Shown here: positions 51,701 to 63,087 of the stretch, piece after piece
Layout of the letters: every line of letters begins with the position of its first letter
Numbering within the stretch: the stretch's first letter is position 1
NCBI GenBank assembly: GCA_032158295.1
Contig: CM063249.1
Span: forward strand, 5,037,195-5,101,194
Origin: Pycnopodia helianthoides
Lineage: Eukaryota; Echinodermata; Asteroidea; Forcipulatida; Asteriidae
DNA: 64,000 nucleotides
Direction: 5' to 3'
Notes under the pieces: generated by a model
Databases searched by the model: none
What the model saw: the letters and a program-made list of their open reading frames with translations, nothing else
What the model was told of the DNA's origin: nothing
Program-made: the position numbers and the translations under genes

Positions 51701-54700
51701 TAAAGAATATTATTTGGATTTACCCTTACACCATTTTGTGTAAAGCACTGTATACTCAGTACTTTCCAAAGTCCTGTGAAGAAAAATCCACTGCCATTTT
51801 ACTCGGATGGGATTTGAACCTACGACCTTTGCCATTCTAGAGCACCACTGAGATTGCCTGGTAGTAGCTAGACGTAGTTCAAATCCTATACTTTAGCAGC
51901 GGGTGCCACAAGAATTTAATTGATGTTGAAAAAGGGAAATTGTTTGTCATGGAAGGTCTTAGGAGAAACGAAGAAGAAACAAATTTGACTACCCCACAGC
52001 ACTCTGGACTAGTGTTTGTTTTAGCATTAAAGACCCCTTGCATGTGAGGTCACAAGCACAAAAAAGTCCCCACACTGAGGTCAATGAACAGAAGAGCTAT
52101 CATTGGCTGAGGGTCATGCGCAGCACATACACGCCTGGGCGTTTCCGGTGTTTGACGTAAAAAATGGCAGCCAATGCAAGGGGTCTATTCATTAGTGAAC
52201 TTAATCACTGTAGCGCACAAGCCTAAAGGAAAACCTGTACACAAGGGTGCTTGCTATAGAACCAGAAACACCGGAGTTGACCCCAACTCTTCCATGACAA
52301 GTGTTCTGGGTTCTTTTGCGTGCACTACCAATCCTAGTACATGAGACCTACGGCTTAATGTCCCATCCGAAAGACAAAGCAATTATGGTACATTATCTTT
52401 CTCAAGGACACAAGTGCCATGACCGGGACTGGAACCCAGGGTAGTGACTAAATCAAGTCCTATTTTGCTTAAAAAGACCCAACAAGGGGGAAGGATGCAA
52501 CAACTCAAAGTATCCAGATGAGTGGTGTTTTTACCCGCATCCAGCCAGGAAAAAGCCGGTCGCTCATTTCAAACTGCTATGTTTTGTGTTTATTTGCAGA
52601 GTGAGGCAGACAGAGTTCTTATCTACATCACACTTTACATCACAGAGTGCCTTAAGAAGCTGCAGAAGGTATGCTCCGGTGTCGTTTAATCCTCTCACTC
52701 CTTGGCAACAACTTTCCAGCGAGTTGACCAACCATTTGAAACCATTTGTCTGGATTGGTTTGCGTACACTGTTAACTCTATCATGCGCCGATCGGTCACT
52801 AGCGACCGGTTTAAATCCCTGCAGAAAAATGGCTGTAAAACAATAACAAAGATCCAATGGCCACAGAGTTTTCACTGTGTGGCCATGGACTCTTGAGGGC
52901 ACTATTGTGACCATTTATTATTATTATTATTATTTTTTGGGGGGGAGGGTGCGATTTGCAAAAATCGTGTTAACAATTAATGTGTCCATTAAGCTTAGTG
53001 TCCATGTGATCAATTTCTTACTAAAATAAATTGTGCATGAAAGGGTTAACAGAACTAGCTTTGTACCTGCATGTGCTGTGTTGATGCATTGACCACACAT
53101 TGCAGACATCTATCACTCAAAACCAAGGTGGATGATATTGAATGGTCAAACAGTAGGAAGGTTGACTGTGTACTGTGCATGTATAGATGCATTTGCCACA
53201 TGACGTCATTATTACAGGCTGGCATAACTTGTCTCATTCAAAACCACAGTGGATGATAATTATTACAGAAAAACTGAGTTTTAAAAAGTGTCTCCTGTAA
53301 AGAGGTTTTACAGTAGACGGTTTTGTGTAATTTGTTGATTCAGTACAACACAATACTGATAATTTGCATGTTATTTCTTTACCTATTTTGTTGACAATTT
53401 TGCAGACAGAATTTACAATTGTTATCATAAATACATGTATGTTTGCCATTGACACTATCAATGTCATTTGTAACTTTTGAACTTATATTGACAGTTGATG
53501 TGTCGTTTGATCTTGATCATGTTTGCATTGACCATGTTTGCATTAATTTTTTACCCATGAGATTTCTATCTTTTGTTTCCTCCCCCACCATCCCAGCCCC
53601 TCCCTCTCTCTCTAAACCTTCTCCTCCGCTGTTTGGAGATATTGTTGAGAATTTGACAATGACATGTGATTTTGCTATATATATATATGCATATTTCTTT
53701 TTAGCAGTAGGCCTATGGTTTCATTGTGTGTATTAAGACAATTTCTTCACTTGCATTTAATAATTTTTGTATGCAGAGATTTGTCTTTTTTTGCCTTTTA
53801 TGAATTGTGTCTTTTGCTAATGTAAACATTCTTAGGATGACTGTTTTACGTCTTAACATATGTCTTGTACTTATGTGTCACTTGCTCAATGTTACTTCTT
53901 TGTGATTGTTCTATTTAGGTACTTTTGTTCTCTCACTTTGAGAGTAGCTAAGAGTTAAATATTTAAAAAAATTGTAGGTATATTTTTTTTTAAATATTTA
54001 TAATTATATTGTACTTTTTTATTTTCTTAAAAAAAGGATAATAAACTAAAGTGACCCTAGTTTTTTTTTCTCCTCAGTTAGATTGAAGTCTAACCCTTAT
54101 TTTGATTTTCATTTCAGTGTACATCCAAGGTTAATGCTAAGAAGGACCTGCTCAGCCTTGCCATAATTAACTTTGACATTCCTGGTGATCCAAGGTTCCC
54201 GCTGAACGCCATGTACCAGAAGCCATCTAGCAAGAATGAAGCAGGTGAGAAACAGAATTTATGATGGGGGCTTTAATTAGTTAAACAGGTTTGGCGTGTT
54301 GTGGCTGAGCGTTCGAGTGCACCAGACTCAAGGTCTGATGTGTTGATCAGCAGAGTGTGAGTTCAGGTCCCAGTCTTGACACTTGTTGTCCTCAAGCAAA
54401 ACACTTGACTATAGTTGCTTCGTTCTTCTGATGGGACAGAAAGCTGTTGGTCCTGTTTGTGGTGTGTAATGCTTGTTTAGAACCCAGTGCACTGATTGTG
54501 AAGAAAAGGGGCTTGCCCTTGGGGGTTTCTGGTTATGGTTGGCTGGAGATTGCACCACAGCACCTTGTAAACCGTTACATGGTGCTATAATAGGGTCTGA
54601 TCCTTCAAGCATAGCTTACCTATCAATCCTGGCATAGCTGCACAGTGTTGTGATTACATTGGCAAAAAAGGCTATATAAATGACAGATATTATTATTATT

Positions 54701-55259
54701 ACATGTGTTTGATCTGAAAGAGTTCATTCATAAAAAACACTCGGTTTTCAAGATAACTGTACCGTTTCAAGCAACATCATAACAATGATAATTGCATCTT
54801 CTGAGTGTTTGACTCTGTTCTATTCAGGTTAGGGGGGTGCAAAGCCCTTTGCAGAGACTAAGAGGTGCTGAGAATTGTTTTTTAATGAGGGAGAAAGGAA
54901 TACGTGGAACTTTGTCGTCAACAAAGTGTGATTTGGAAATGGAATGTTGTGGAATTGAATGGAAAATTGCACCAACATGTGCAAAGTCCAAGAAATAAAA
55001 TGTTCCCTGACCTTTTGAAACAGAAGGGCATTCCAAAATAGATTTTTCTGTATTAATTTATTTTAACAAATTCATTTCTGTCATTCTCTGTAATCCCACA
55101 GATCAAGTTCGACTTTACCTGACACAGATTCGGCAAGAGACTGGACAGCGTCTCATAGAGAAAGTCTTCGACCCGGCAACAGACAAACCGAGCAAGTGGT
55201 GGATGTGCTTTACCAAGAGAAAGTTCATGGAGAAGAGTCTTTCCGCACCTGGCCAATAA
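48728..55259 (+). CDS. ARPC3: Arp2/3 complex subunit 3 (p21-Arc), six coding exons
   Basis: A subunit of the seven-protein Arp2/3 complex that nucleates branched actin filaments in the cytoplasm. Exons: 48728-48733, 50754-50844, 51562-51641, 52600-52668, 54118-54244, 55102-55259. Total 531 bases, 176 aa plus stop (family about 175-180). All junctions are GT-AG and in phase. Diagnostic text: MPAYHSSL (split after the second codon), [50 protein letters not shown], and the C-terminal [17 protein letters not shown]...KSLSAPGQ. It runs head to head with GPN3, 2.5 kb between start codons. A foldback transposon sits in intron 1. The stop codon lies inside an AATAAA, but the more likely poly(A) signal is at 57580. 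Confidence 0.96.
49224..49877. mobile_element. Foldback transposon, copy 2 (ARPC3 intron 1)
   Basis: Same 654-bp length and arms (49224-49499, 49602-49877) as copy 1, with its centre reverse-complemented, so it inserted in the opposite orientation. Perfect 9-bp duplication GGAGTAACT (49215-49223 and 49878-49886). Only about one base difference from copy 1 was noticed, implying very recent movement. Confidence 0.93.
50094..50262 (-). repeat. Short dispersed repeat (relative of 938-1098)
   Basis: Reverse-orientation match of the insert in repeat copy A: AATTTCATCTTTGAGAGG and GGCACTTCCATTGG are shared. Confidence 0.55.
50754..50844 (+). CDS. ARPC3: ARPC3 exon 2
   Basis: Acceptor TTTCCCTCCAG, donor GTAATG. 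Encodes [20 protein letters not shown] and FKGPAPP. Confidence 0.93.
51118..51500. mobile_element. TTAA-type MITE, family 2 (ARPC3 intron 2)
   Basis: Reverse-orientation relative of 55766-56156 (shared AAAATTGTCC region and GTTGTCACAGCC). The right end is TATAATACCTTAA; the left end is diverged. Confidence 0.7.
51562..51641 (+). CDS. ARPC3: ARPC3 exon 3
   Basis: Acceptor CTGTTGAAG, donor GTAAGG. Encodes [20 protein letters not shown]. Confidence 0.94.
51642..52224. other. ARPC3 intron 3, 5' part
   Basis: No repeat family recognised. 51775-51850 resembles a SINE or tRNA-like scrap (GGATGGGATTTGAACC...), but too weakly to call. Confidence 0.4.
52225..52440 (-). repeat. tRNA-derived SINE, family 1 (ARPC3 intron 3)
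   Basis: On the minus strand the body matches 26985-27245 (TGTCCTTGAGAAAGATAATG, GGATGGGACATTAAGCC). The tRNA head is truncated near the B box. Confidence 0.7.
52600..52668 (+). CDS. ARPC3: ARPC3 exon 4
   Basis: Acceptor TATTTGCAG, donor GTATGC. Encodes [20 protein letters not shown]. Confidence 0.94.
52686..53260. repeat. MITE family 3 fragments (ARPC3 intron 4)
   Basis: 52686-52745 (TTAATCCTCTCACTCC, CCATTTGAAACCATTTG) and 53090-53260 (AAAACCACAGTGGATGAT) match parts of 38359-38595. Exact ends are unclear. Confidence 0.45.
53261..54117. other. ARPC3 intron 4, unassigned part
   Basis: AT-rich; no exon or repeat family recognised. Confidence 0.5.
54118..54244 (+). CDS. ARPC3: ARPC3 exon 5
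   Basis: Acceptor TTTTCATTTCAG, donor GTGAGA. Encodes [18 protein letters not shown]. Confidence 0.94.
54293..54700 (+). repeat. tRNA-derived SINE, family 1, full length (ARPC3 intron 5)
   Basis: Head GGCGTGTTGTGGCTGAGCG, diverged B box (GTGAGTTCAGGTCCCAG), the shared body, a CACAGCACCTTGTAA block, and a 3' tail GGCTATATAAATGACAGATATTATT with (ATT)n. The tail resembles the LINE 3' end at 12331, suggesting the SINE borrows that LINE's machinery. Confidence 0.75.
55102..55259 (+). CDS. ARPC3: ARPC3 exon 6 (terminal)
   Basis: Acceptor TAATCCCACAG; TAA at 55257-55259. Encodes [17 protein letters not shown] and the strongly conserved KPSKWW block. Confidence 0.95.
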
Positions 55260-55765
55260 AGAGGGTCATGTAAAGGTCGAAGGTCAAGGAATGAATGCCG
55301 GTCTATTTTAATATTTTAAAGTTTTACTCCAGCCTAATACCAGGCATGCAACTTTTTTTCCGTTGATCAGCTAATTTCCTGAATTTTGGTACTCGGCTGT
55401 GCACTTGAAAACTGAAAAACACAGTTCAAAGAACTTGCAGTTTCTGGAGCTTTTTTCTCTCCTTTTTTTTAAGGGGGGGGGGCAAACTGCAGTTGCATGG
55501 CTGTATTACTCAGCAGGTGTTTTTGTCATTGTCACCCAAGAGCTTAGAGCTCCTTGATCAGGATACCATTGATAAGTCCAAATTGATGGTTTTGGCTGTG
55601 GCTATGGCTAGACTGCTGTCATAGCAGCAGCCACAGTCGTTTGGTTCGGATGCAGCAATATTCTCGGCTCGAGGAATAGGTTTTTATTGGAGATTTTGTT
55701 TACGTTAGGCAGCAGCAAACTTACCATGTTATTTTCCATCGCTGGCGTAATTCTGAGCATTTTCC

Positions 55766-56156
55766 TTAAAGGTATTATACAGGATTGGTAGAGCTGACAA
55801 AATAGTCACAGACATCATCTATGTTTTGTTTGACCAGCCATATACATGAAGTAACAGACCTATGACAAATTGAGCTTAATCTGTTGTGTGAGTCAGGAGA
55901 AAATAGTGATAAACCTTGCACAATTTCCAGCGTGCAAACACCTTTTCCTTAATTTTGGTTGTTACAACCGAAATCAGCTATTGCATTTTTTTAAAGGTTT
56001 TCAGATACAATGTTCTTAAACATGATTTCAGTTATGAGGGAAACATTTCACAGGAAAAAAAATGGTGCCAGTATTAACTTGATAAACAGTAAGCTTTCAG
56101 ACTAAAAGTAAACAGTTGTGTTTTTTATCCTTGCCAATTCTGTATGATACCTTTAA
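55766..56156. mobile_element. TTAA-type MITE, family 2 (ARPC3 3' region)
   Basis: 391 bp between TTAA sites with inverted ends (AGGTATTATACAGGATTGG / CCAATTCTGTATGATACCT). Confidence 0.85.
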
Positions 56157-56329
56157 ATGCTTTTTTCCCCGAAGTAGTTTAGGTCAGAAAAAAATCAATA
56201 ATTCTGTCCAAGCATCTGTACACTGCATTACTAAAAATGAGACCCAGATTTCATGGCAGAGTTTACCTCAAAATGTTGTGCTTACAAGGCCCAGTAAATC
56301 CCATAATTATGTCGGTTGTAGGTGTAGAT

Positions 56330-57040
56330 AGCGGCAATAAGCCTCTCTCTGTAGTCCATTAGGGCATCCGCCGTCCCGTGCTAGTCCGAGAAAGAAACTC
56401 CCTCCAAGCCTCCCTGTCCAACACGGTCGTCGTTAGCTCATGCATGCTACTTCTTTTAAAGGCAGTGGACACTATTGGTAATTACTCAAAATAATTATTA
56501 GCATAAAACCTTACTTGGTAACGAGTAATGGGGAGAGGTTGACAGTATAAAACATTGTGATAAACGGCTCCCTCTGAAGTGACATAGTTTTCGAGAAAGA
56601 AGTAATTTTCCACGAATTTGATTTCGAGACCTCAGAATTAGATTTTGAGGTCTCGAAATCAACCATCTGAAAGCACACAACTTCGTGTGACAAGGGTGTT
56701 TTTTTTCTTTCATAGTTATCTCGCAACTTCGACGACCAATTGAGCTCAAGTTTTTACAGGTTTGTTATTTTATCCATATGTTGAGATACACCAAGTGAGA
56801 AGACTGGTCTTTGACAATTACCAATAGTGTCCAGTGTCTTTAAGTGCACGAATGTTGTCAGTCCACCTAGCTTTCGGCTTTCCTCTGCCAGCGCGACCAA
56901 CAAAACGTATTTCTATGCCCTGCTTCTCAAGATTTCCCCAGTCTCTCCTTGAGATATGCCCAAAATATCCAAGCTTCTTCTTCAGTATGATGTTAACTAA
57001 GCTTTTCGGGAAGTGAACTTTCTCCAGCACAATGATGTTA
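56330..57040 (-). mobile_element. LINE remnant split by a MITE
   Basis: On the minus strand the C-terminal part of a non-LTR RT is visible: LGYFGHISRRDW and GRGKPKARWTDNIRAL (about 56985-56860), then, beyond the MITE, DREAWREFLS-like text (about 56410). Frames are broken. Confidence 0.7.
56456..56843. mobile_element. TTAA-type MITE, family 1, copy 3
   Basis: 388 bp between TTAA sites, same orientation as 17916-18300, inserted in a LINE remnant. Confidence 0.88.
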
Positions 57041-57579
57041 GTTGAATAGGAGTTCCCTGAAATATGGCCGTGTTAAATATCAAAGTAGATGGGCCTTTTT
57101 TCCAGGGTTTGTGTCCTGTTTATGTACAAAACAATGTTTCTACAGGCCGGGGAGGGGGGGGGGTATTACAACTTTTTGGACACAAAACAAGTACATTTTG
57201 AGATTTCACTTGCGTTTTAGAATTATGCACTTAAAACTGGCAATTCATTTTTAATTGCATGCTTTACTGGGCGTTCACAGGATTTTGCCCTTTACAAGGT
57301 TGTGTATAACTTTATATCAGCCTACCTACAGTTCAAAACCATTTAGGAATCAACATTGTACACAGTATTTTCACCATTCAAAACCACAGTAGTGCTGGTT
57401 TCAAATGGTGCATCAACTCATTCGAAATAGTTACCAAAAGTAAGAGAGTTAAGAGTTAAATGTAATACGTATATTTGGAAAGTGAACGAGTAGTTTGGGC
57501 TTGGTTATAAGACATTCTTTTGAGGTCTTCTACTGTAAAAGAATAGTCTGTAATATTTCACAAACTTTAATACAAAATG

Positions 57580-57585
57580 AATAAA
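57580..57585 (+). terminator. Likely ARPC3 poly(A) signal
   Basis: AATAAA followed by TCTTTATTTG. It is 2.3 kb past the stop codon. If used, the 3' UTR contains two MITEs and a LINE scrap. The AATAAA overlapping the stop codon (55255-55260) is an alternative but would leave almost no UTR. Confidence 0.45.
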
Positions 57586-57599
57586 TCTTTATTTGAAGT

Positions 57600-59703
57600 C
57601 ACTACTGAAGTGTGGATTTGTTTACATTCCTTGCCTCCTTTAAGCTCCATGTTATAAACCTGGTGGGCAGGGAAAAATTTGCTTTATACAAAGTAGTCGG
57701 GAACCAATTACAATCAATGTACATTTCATGGCATTATGATTGATAATCAGCTTATCCTTAGCATAATTTTAGTACCATAATATTTGACTTGTTCAATTTA
57801 CTTTTAAGTTAAAAAAAAAAAGGCATTCTTCATAAATGCTTACATTTATGAACTACTAACGCAAATGTGGAATTATATTACTTTTCAATTCTCATAAATG
57901 ATACTAATATTTGTATCACAACTAGACGGTAACAAATCATTTGCATATAGCTCTGAATAGTAACTTTAGATCTTGACTATTCCACACTCTTTAAGAATAA
58001 ACCACACCGTAGAATATAATACACATTTTTAGAATCAAACGATACACTATAGTACAACAGCTGTGAATTAAAACAAAAATGGCGATAACAAATTTAAGAA
58101 CTTTAATGATCCCATGTTGAAATTTCGCCATTTTTTATCCACTAGCATTTCAACTTTTTGCCAAACGGCAAATGTTTTGGCGGGAAATTTGTTTTCCAGA
58201 TTTTTGGTGCGGCAATGATCTTTCTTCTTCGGTCTGATAAAATGATACTAAACTGGTAAGGTTCTGTAAACTAGTTTTACCATCGGTTCACTATCAAGTA
58301 ACCAATAATGTATCTTCAAAACAATTTTTGGGAGGACAAGCCGATGTCGTCATCTTGGATGGTTTTGATTTGTCGATCAAGGAGTTCCAATAAAACGAAC
58401 CTGAACTCCTGCTAGTCATGATTACATGTCTCATGGGGTATGACTCTCGTATAGAACTATAGTAATGGCTACGCATTAAGCACACTGTAACTCTCGGTCA
58501 GAAACTATTGACCTACATCTGGGTTTCAGGGACCAGACCAAGGTCAAACTGACTTGGAAGTGTGTTTTTACTTGCATTGGTTCAACTCGAGGATACTCGA
58601 ATGTAAAATAATTTAAGTTAACTTTAAATAATCTCTCTCTATACCATGCAAAAAGACACATAGAAAGTTGCATCGGAGTTTCTTTCCTTTTATGAAATTT
58701 GCATAAAGTGAATTTTTTTTCGGAGAAAGTTTACACTCTCATGTGAGAATATTGACCTGAGGCCTGACCAATTTCTGAGTCGGGCTGACCTGGAAACTGG
58801 TTTTTAAAAAAGGAGTAGGATAGCTTTGATTCTGCGAAAGTTTGACCCATTTTGTCACATTGCCGGGTCACACTGACCCGGAAATGGGTGAGGCCCCCTG
58901 GAACCACAAATCAGGTCAATAACCCTGAGGGCTTAAAACCCTTTAAAACAAGTTAAAACCGTTATAACTGCGTCAAGGTACTAACTAACCATACCACATA
59001 ATGACTAGGCCAATTCTCCGAAGTGTAATGACCGGGGCAGTCAAATTCCTTGATATTCTAGAAGGGACAATTCCACATATGTAAGGAGGGGGAGGGGGGT
59101 TAGGTCCCAGAGTTTCATTTACCTATTTTAGGTTTTTTTGTTTTGAAAAAATGTTTGAGGGTGTGGTAGTAAATATTGGAACAGTATGAAGTCGGAAGGG
59201 GTTGACACGCTCTAAAGAGCTTGGATGTTAGGGAAAAATTCGGGCTAGCTAAAAGATTCAAATAATCCTAGACAACAGGTGGGCATATTAAGAAGTCACC
59301 CCGAGTAACAATTATTAGGTAAATGCACAAAGTTCAAGATATATCTTGGGTGGTGTGGTAGTAAATAAGTATTGTAACTTTCGAGCGTCGATAAAGTCTG
59401 GCGTTGCCAAGCCCTTTATGTAACTTAGATGTTAGTTGTAACCTCCCTTTTATTTTACTTTTTTATAGTTGAGAACGTAAAAACTAGCTTTTGTCTCTAT
59501 TTACCAAATTCCTTAGCGACTTTTCTGTACTCTGTCAAATTAAAGATTGTATTTAGTAAGAGAGTTTCCCAACTTTTAGTTCTCTTTTGTTAGATCAATT
59601 TAATGAGTCAGTTTTTTCCCCGGGGTACACATTGAAAGCGGGATTCCATACAGGGACTAATTCTGTCGGTCTTCTGTTGACGGCACGGGGTACGAGGTTG
59701 TTC
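57600..59703. other. Intergenic, unassigned
   Basis: Lies between convergent ARPC3 and the Patched-domain gene. No exon recognised. Short GGGTCACACTGACCCGG palindrome at about 58864-58880. Confidence 0.5.
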
Positions 59704-61235
59704 TCAAATGAGTGGGCTTACAATATTTTGCCGCATTACAGGGACGCAAAGCAAAAGGAAAACGGGAATAAAAACGAGGCCGTGGAGTGTTCCCAAAGAG
59801 ATCACGAGAAACATCGTCTTGAAGAATGTTCGGAAGATGTACATGTCTGAGAAGACGAGTATTAAGATGCCGAGAATGGTAGACAGGGCTCCCTGGACGA
59901 TGGGCATACCGATGGAGTACAGGGCGTGGATGGCGTTTTCACGACATGAATCCCCGTTTCCTGAAATGTAGGCGTAGCTGATATGTGCAGAAAAATCTAC
60001 ACTGAAACCTATACAGATAATCAGGTTCGTCATGGATATGCTATCGAGGTTGACTTCCCATAGAGCCATGAACCCGATCACCCCTGTGACGATGGATGTT
60101 AGGGAGAAAGTGACGATGATAGAACAGATGGGGTTGGGGATCATCAACAAAGATACAATAAACATTGCGCCGACGGCGATACCAAGATTTTGCATGGTAT
60201 TCGGAAAGATTTCAATAAATTGGTCAAAAAAGATAAAAGTTGGATGGTAGACAATGGCCGGGAACGCAGAACCCCCGGCTATTTCCCTCAGCGCTGTCAT
60301 CATAGAGCTCTCTTTATTTGTTGAATCCAAGTCTTTCGTGGTAACAAAGAATCTTGAAGATTCGATACTTGAGTTATCATCGTTGAAGACAATATCCATG
60401 GAGTAATGTTGGAAGGCTGGGTGTTTGAGGAAAACTTCTCGGAGAGTGTATATGAACTGGGTCTCGGTTGTTTCGTTTAATCCCTTCAATTCTAGAAACG
60501 AAAGGTAGTCGCGAAGCCAAGACGAAGAGAGGTTTCGTGTCTTATCGTAGACATAGTCAGTCTCCTCCATCTTCACGAGCGTCTGCTCCATGTGATCTTG
60601 AATTAGTGGGTGCCAGATATCTCTCCGCTCCGTAAACACTAAGGCGACTTGAGGGCCGTACGATGAGAAATAGGCACGTGCATCATCTAAGTAATTAGCT
60701 CCATACGAGTTATCACGTGCTAAGTTCCTGAGGCTAAGTCCCATTTCCACCCGAGTACATCCAAAGATAGCTATGGCTATGTACCCAGCATACAAGACTA
60801 CAATGGTTGCTATTGCCCACCAGCTTGTGATGGCAGGGCCGTAGTACCTCTTGAAGAATATCATCACGGCATGCTCATTGGTAGTAAAGATGGCAAAATC
60901 TGATGTCTTCTTAGATTTGACATTACAGCAACATATGCAGGCATTTCTGTTAGCAGCCTCCCGTCGACCGGTCAGTACCATACAAGCTCCGAAGAATGTT
61001 ATCTGAAACAGGTAGTCGAAGAAAACAGCAGTGCACATATACCAACAAAATATTTGCACAGAGCTGAAAACCGTGAAGCTTCCAATACCAAAGGCCAATA
61101 GATCAGTCACAGACGTGATGGTAATAGACATAGCGGCCTCGGAGAAGGCTTCGCGCATGCGTTGTTCCACAGGCAGCTCGGCATTCGTCTTGCGCCAAGC
61201 AGCAAGCATAACGAACATATCATCAACTCCAATGC
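59704..61235 (-). CDS. Patched-domain (PTCHD3-like) protein, last coding exon (partial)
   Basis: 1532 bases, 510 codons to a TGA at 59704-59706, after an acceptor TTCTTCTTTCTTCAG. It covers the second half of an RND-type 12-TM Patched family protein. The sterol-sensing-like part starts GIGVDDMFVMLAAW, then AMSITITSVTDLLAFGIG. A Cys-rich loop (CICCCNVKSKK) follows, then a large extracellular loop with NLSS and NDDNSS glycosylation sites. A second membrane block carries NLIICIGFSVDFSAHISYAY (the family's paired Asp motif) and LSTILGILILVFSD. This class (PTCHD3/ptr) is distinct from Patched itself, which has a longer tail. Upstream exons are not recognised before 64000. The intact, long exon suggests a live gene. 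Confidence 0.9.
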
Positions 61236-62800
61236 CTGAAGAAAGAAGAAAACGAAAACAAATTATTAGATATTCAGTTAATGACAACACAATTAAAAAC
61301 AATGTGTTTGTGTTAATGCTGATCAATGAATTGAGTTTCAATCTGCATGATCTCATGATTCAAGATTCAAGATTTAAGATTCTTAGGCCTAATTCGTATG
61401 GTGTTGTCATCAATTTGACGGTTTTCAATATCTTTCCTCGATGTGTAAGTGTATTAAATAGTAAACTTTTGTGTTGTTCTGTTCAGGAGTTTTGATTTTA
61501 TGAAACGATATCCTTTGGAATAATGTCACCAGAGGGCGCTGTGTATATTGACGACGTCATTATTAAATCGTTTGAAAAGGCCAGGAACATTAGTCATTTT
61601 ATAATCAGAAACCATGTTCAAATTCCATTTCATATTGGCCGCTATGCTGAATTTCAAGTTGATTATTTATTCACTTTAATTTCCGGTTTGACCAAAAGAC
61701 AAGGTCAAATTGGGGTCATGTCAGCTCACTTCTTTTAAGATTTCGACGACCTTTCCGATAAGTTGTCAACAAAGTTGCCGTCTCCAAGTAAAGGATCAAG
61801 TATCTGAGTTTCAAGGTTCAATTCAGTTTGGTTTTAGAGTTATTTTGTGGAGAAGGGTTAGAGGATAGAAGCAGACTAAGAAAGTGTAGAACGAAAATAA
61901 TAGGTATTAGGCAGAACGCCAAACATTTAAAAAAAAAGTAACATTACATTAATAACATTACATTAACATTACATTAATAATAAGGTTTTTGGCAGCATGT
62001 ACGAGCATTGCAGTTATACAAATGCCCATAGAAAATCAAGTTTAACTTTAATACAGGTTTTTTTTTAGGAAAAAGAAAAAAGTGGGTCAAAGAGGGCAGG
62101 TTTTTGGTGTTTAACGAGCAGTGGAGACGAATTAGATAACACAGTGGTATAAATAGGGCCTCCCTAATTTTCTTCATTTATTCTAAAGGTTAAAAAACAC
62201 AAGGGGACAAACTATACAGGCTATATACTATTGATCGAATTGAACAATGAACCAGACTACATTCTAATTGATGATGATGTCAAGAGACCTCTTTTGTTGT
62301 TTTGTAACAAAAAAAACAACTGTCATGACATGACATGTTTTTCTTGTTACATTATGTAGCTTTGGGTATTTTGTCCTGTGCGCCTTGAGAGAAGATTAAG
62401 CACCAGTCACGAGTTTCTTTACAGCTTACAACGTAAAGATTGTTCCCCAGACTTTCTAGTTTTTACCCGTTTTTACTGCTCAAGGTTTGTAGAAACTTGT
62501 TGACCAGTAATATATCTACCAGGAATTTGCAGCTTCAGTCTGTGTATTGCATTACTCTTGTAAAATATTCTTGATAGACTATCGTTTGTTCTAAATCTTC
62601 CTTAATGTAACTGCCTTGCTCCTATGCACTCAGTTTGGGAAGCCTGCGCCATATTGTTTTTAGGTTGTTGTGCATGGACTTGCGTATTTTTACAGTTTCC
62701 TTATCGCAGGGGTTTAAATGTTTGGAGATGTTCCGATTTATTTGTGATATTTTCATAGGTGTTAACTAGAATCCATTTGCATCCGTGTTAATTCACGATG
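61236..62800. other. Probable intron of the Patched-domain gene
   Basis: No exon recognised. TTACATTAATAACATTACAT-type short repeats lie at about 61940-61980. Confidence 0.45.
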
Positions 62801-62804
62801 TAAA

Positions 62805-62953
62805 AGAAAACCACGCAATTTCGAGGCATATTTGTGTGGATCATTGTATTCTACTTTTAAAACATCTTTCTAACCATATGCATTTTATAACAAACGGTTA
62901 CAAACGCTTTTTATAGACCGACTCGCCCCATCCAAGACAACGTGTATCTTTAA
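62805..62953. repeat. TTAA-ending MITE-like repeat, copy 3
   Basis: Close to copy 2 (20655-20800): CCACGCAATTTCGAGGCATAT and CATTTTATAACAAACGGTTA are shared. Confidence 0.6.
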
Positions 62954-63087
62954 CATGCGCTTTCTTATTATCATATTGCAACAACGTGTCAGAATTATTT
63001 AGTGCAGGATCATTAGGTCAAAAATTTGCCAAAACCCGGATTTAGCTCATAACAAACAGGATAGGTCAAGGAGTGTGCCTAGGAAGA

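Noticed and set aside
61240..61356. Upstream extension of the Patched-domain frame
   Set aside because: A strong polypyrimidine-AG acceptor directly precedes the conserved GIGVDD. The extension has no family resemblance and reads as intron.
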